DNA of 6,893 nt from Thermodesulfovibrionales bacterium (GTDB taxonomy: Bacteria; Nitrospirota; Thermodesulfovibrionia; Thermodesulfovibrionales; SM23-35), in assembly GCA_022013235.1 (NCBI GenBank), contig JAKLQR010000141.1, positions 1 through 6,893 of the forward strand, read 5' to 3'. The position numbers were made by a program, and so were the translations under genes. The notes below the pieces were generated by a model. That model saw nothing but the letters and a program-made list of their open reading frames with translations. It did not search any database and had not been told where the DNA came from. Positions 5,485-6,893 of the stretch are shown piece by piece (the first letter of the stretch is position 1; each line of letters starts with the position of its first letter).

Positions 5485-5973
5485 ATCTCTTCCCTTATTC
5501 TGGACGGATATAACCTTATCGGCATCTCTCACCGTGACCTGAAAAAACAGAGAGACGCCCTCATTGATGCGCTCATCGAATACAGGAAGACGAGAGGTCA
5601 TGATATTACCGTTGTGTTCGACGGATGGAAGACAGGGGAGGCGCAGGAGCAGAAATTAGTTGCCGGGGGAGTGAAAATTATCTATTCCCGCATCGGTGAC
5701 AAGGCAGATATTGTCATTAAGCGCATTCTCTCATCGCACAGGCGCGAATGGATTGTGGTCACTTCGGACAGGGCCATCGCCGACCATGCATGGTCCACGG
5801 GTTCCATACCCGTCTCGTCAGAGGATTTTCTCAATGCCATTGAGCGGCATGCACTGTTTCTTTCTGATGAGGAAGAAGAGGAGAATGAGTATTATGATCA
5901 CCGGAGAAAGGGAAACCCCCGGCAGCTTTCCAGAAAGGAAAAAGCGGTGAGAAGGGCTTTGCAGAAGCTCTGA
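5485..5973 (+). CDS. YacP-like NYN-domain ribonuclease, apparent ATC start codon
   Basis: From ATC 5485 the frame encodes 162 residues, close to the usual size of the YacP/Rae1 family of PIN-like (NYN) RNases. The N-terminal strand SLILDGYNLI (3-12) carries the signature DGYN. Further conserved acidic positions are D46 in VVFDGW, D72 and D75 in SRIGDKADIVI, and D95 and D100 in VVTSDRAIAD. These would build the metal-binding nuclease site. A run of acidic residues (128-134) and a basic C-terminus, RQLSRKEKAVRRALQKL, follow, as in many members. Bacillus Rae1 is a ribosome-associated mRNA endonuclease; the role here is inferred only from the fold. A GTG at 5614 would remove the first 43 residues including DGYN and is not credible. 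Another ATG at 5465 is in a different frame and stops after 25 codons. The gene overlaps the PAP2 gene by one base (TGATG). Confidence 0.8.
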   Translation: MSSLILDGYNLIGISHRDLKKQRDALIDALIEYRKTRGHDITVVFDGWKTGEAQEQKLVAGGVKIIYSRIGDKADIVIKRILSSHRREWIVVTSDRAIADHAWSTGSIPVSSEDFLNAIERHALFLSDEEEEENEYYDHRRKGNPRQLSRKEKAVRRALQKL

Positions 5974-6884
5974 TGGGATGGGCAACACGAAAACTCCTTC
6001 AGCAAAGGCCGGCGGATACTGTCACAATAACCTTTCTTGCCTTCCTCGCAACAGTAACCGTATTTTTTTATCAGGCTGTCCCAAACGCTCTGATACTCGT
6101 AACGCTGTACCTGTCACTCATTCTCATCCAGATCATTCTTATCAGGATCAAACACAAGGGGAAGATCACCGGTGTCGTCTATGACCTTGTTTTCCCGACA
6201 CTCTGCGTGCTTGTCATCTTCGACAGCCTCGAGTGGGTTGTACACTATGTGAATCCCCGGGACATTGATCCGCTCCTGATACGGATCGACTATCTGATTT
6301 TCGGCAGCCATCCAACGGTGATGCTCGAAAAGTTCATGACCCCGATTCTTACAGATTTTCTCCAGTTAGCATATTCGACCTATTATTTTATTCCTGTGAG
6401 CTATGGGGCGATTCTCCTGCTGAATCGTCGGCAGGAAGAGTTCAATATATCCCTGTTTCTGATCCTGCTCTGTTTCTATCTCTCGTATCTCGGCTATATC
6501 CTCTTCCCCGCGCTTGGCCCCCGGTTTTATCTCGATCATCTCCAGACAACAGAACTGCAGGGGTTCCTCGTTGCAGAACCTCTCATGAACCTTCTGAACA
6601 GGCTTGAAGGGATAAAAAGAGACGCCTTCCCGAGCGGCCATACCGCAATAACGCTCACCGTGCTGTACCTCTCCTATAAATTCAAACGGGTGCTCTTCTG
6701 GATATACCTCCCGATTGTGGCCGCGCTCATATTCTCAGCCGTCTACTGCAGATACCATTACGTCATAGATATTATCGCGGGCGTCGGATTAACCATTGTT
6801 ACAATCGTAATAGGAGAATGGTACTATAGATGGTGGAAAGGAAGGCATGTCGTTAACCCGAAAAGTGCAGTTGACCTAAAATAA
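5973..6884 (+). CDS. PAP2-family integral membrane phosphatase/phosphotransferase (PAP2_3/Aur1-like)
   Basis: This 303-residue membrane protein has about seven hydrophobic segments, near 17-34, 38-57, 70-91, 129-150, 158-180, 226-256 (probably two) and 264-283. PAP2 enzymes remove or transfer phosphate groups on lipids such as phosphatidate or undecaprenyl pyrophosphate. The active-site motifs are present: GPR (182-184) in the C1 position, DAFPSGHTA (217-225) as C2, and CRYHYVIDIIAG (259-270) as C3. The presumed nucleophile is H262, assisted by H223 and D266. The short GPR form of C1 and the RYHY version of C3 are typical of the Aur1/inositol-phosphorylceramide-synthase-like branch, so a phosphotransferase role is as possible as a phosphatase one. 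The ATG shares its A with the NYN stop codon. A second ATG at 5978 is out of frame. The substrate is unknown. Only nine bases follow the stop, and no terminator can be seen. Confidence 0.88.
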   Translation: MGWATRKLLQQRPADTVTITFLAFLATVTVFFYQAVPNALILVTLYLSLILIQIILIRIKHKGKITGVVYDLVFPTLCVLVIFDSLEWVVHYVNPRDIDPLLIRIDYLIFGSHPTVMLEKFMTPILTDFLQLAYSTYYFIPVSYGAILLLNRRQEEFNISLFLILLCFYLSYLGYILFPALGPRFYLDHLQTTELQGFLVAEPLMNLLNRLEGIKRDAFPSGHTAITLTVLYLSYKFKRVLFWIYLPIVAALIFSAVYCRYHYVIDIIAGVGLTIVTIVIGEWYYRWWKGRHVVNPKSAVDLK

Positions 6885-6893
6885 TATCCCCAA

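Noticed and set aside
5614..5973. NYN gene starting at GTG 5614
   Set aside because: This would remove the conserved DGYN strand and the first half of the nuclease fold, and there is no ribosome site at this position, whereas the frame is open and family-like back to 5485.

Overview
The window carries two divergent gene blocks separated by a short AT-rich regulatory region (about 4342-4574). The set of genes, the moderate base composition and the abundance of small palindromic repeats fit an environmental Gram-negative bacterium, perhaps of the Nitrospirota or a deltaproteobacterial-type lineage. That placement is an impression only, since no taxonomic marker is present.

The left block (minus strand, read 4341 down to 1) is a type II secretion / type IV pilus-like assembly operon. 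It runs in the order GspE-type ATPase, GspF-type inner-membrane platform protein, a large GspG-like pseudopilin, and the start of a GspL/PilM-like protein that leaves the window at base 1. The ATPase would power pseudopilin assembly through the platform protein, with the GspL/PilM-like protein linking the ATPase to the membrane complex. Three different palindromic repeat elements sit in this operon: 308-361, 1386-1466 and 1494-1612. All three are free of stop codons in the sense frame. One lies inside the pseudopilin's N-terminal leader. The other two lie inside small ORFs that have good Shine-Dalgarno sequences and end in an ATGA overlap with the next gene.

The right block (plus strand, about 4575-6884) is a compact three-gene set: an exported TraB/GumN-family protein, a YacP-like NYN-domain ribonuclease, and a seven-helix or similar PAP2-family membrane phosphatase. 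The genes are separated by 19 nt or overlap by 1 nt and are probably co-transcribed. The NYN gene has no canonical start codon where the protein should begin. A perfect Shine-Dalgarno is placed 6 nt before an ATC codon, which is either a real near-cognate AUC start or a one-base difference from ATG.

The most interesting features are the repeat-built small ORFs and leader in the secretion operon, and the apparent AUC start. No complete new defence or mobile system is evident, and no RNA genes, CRISPR array or transposase were seen.
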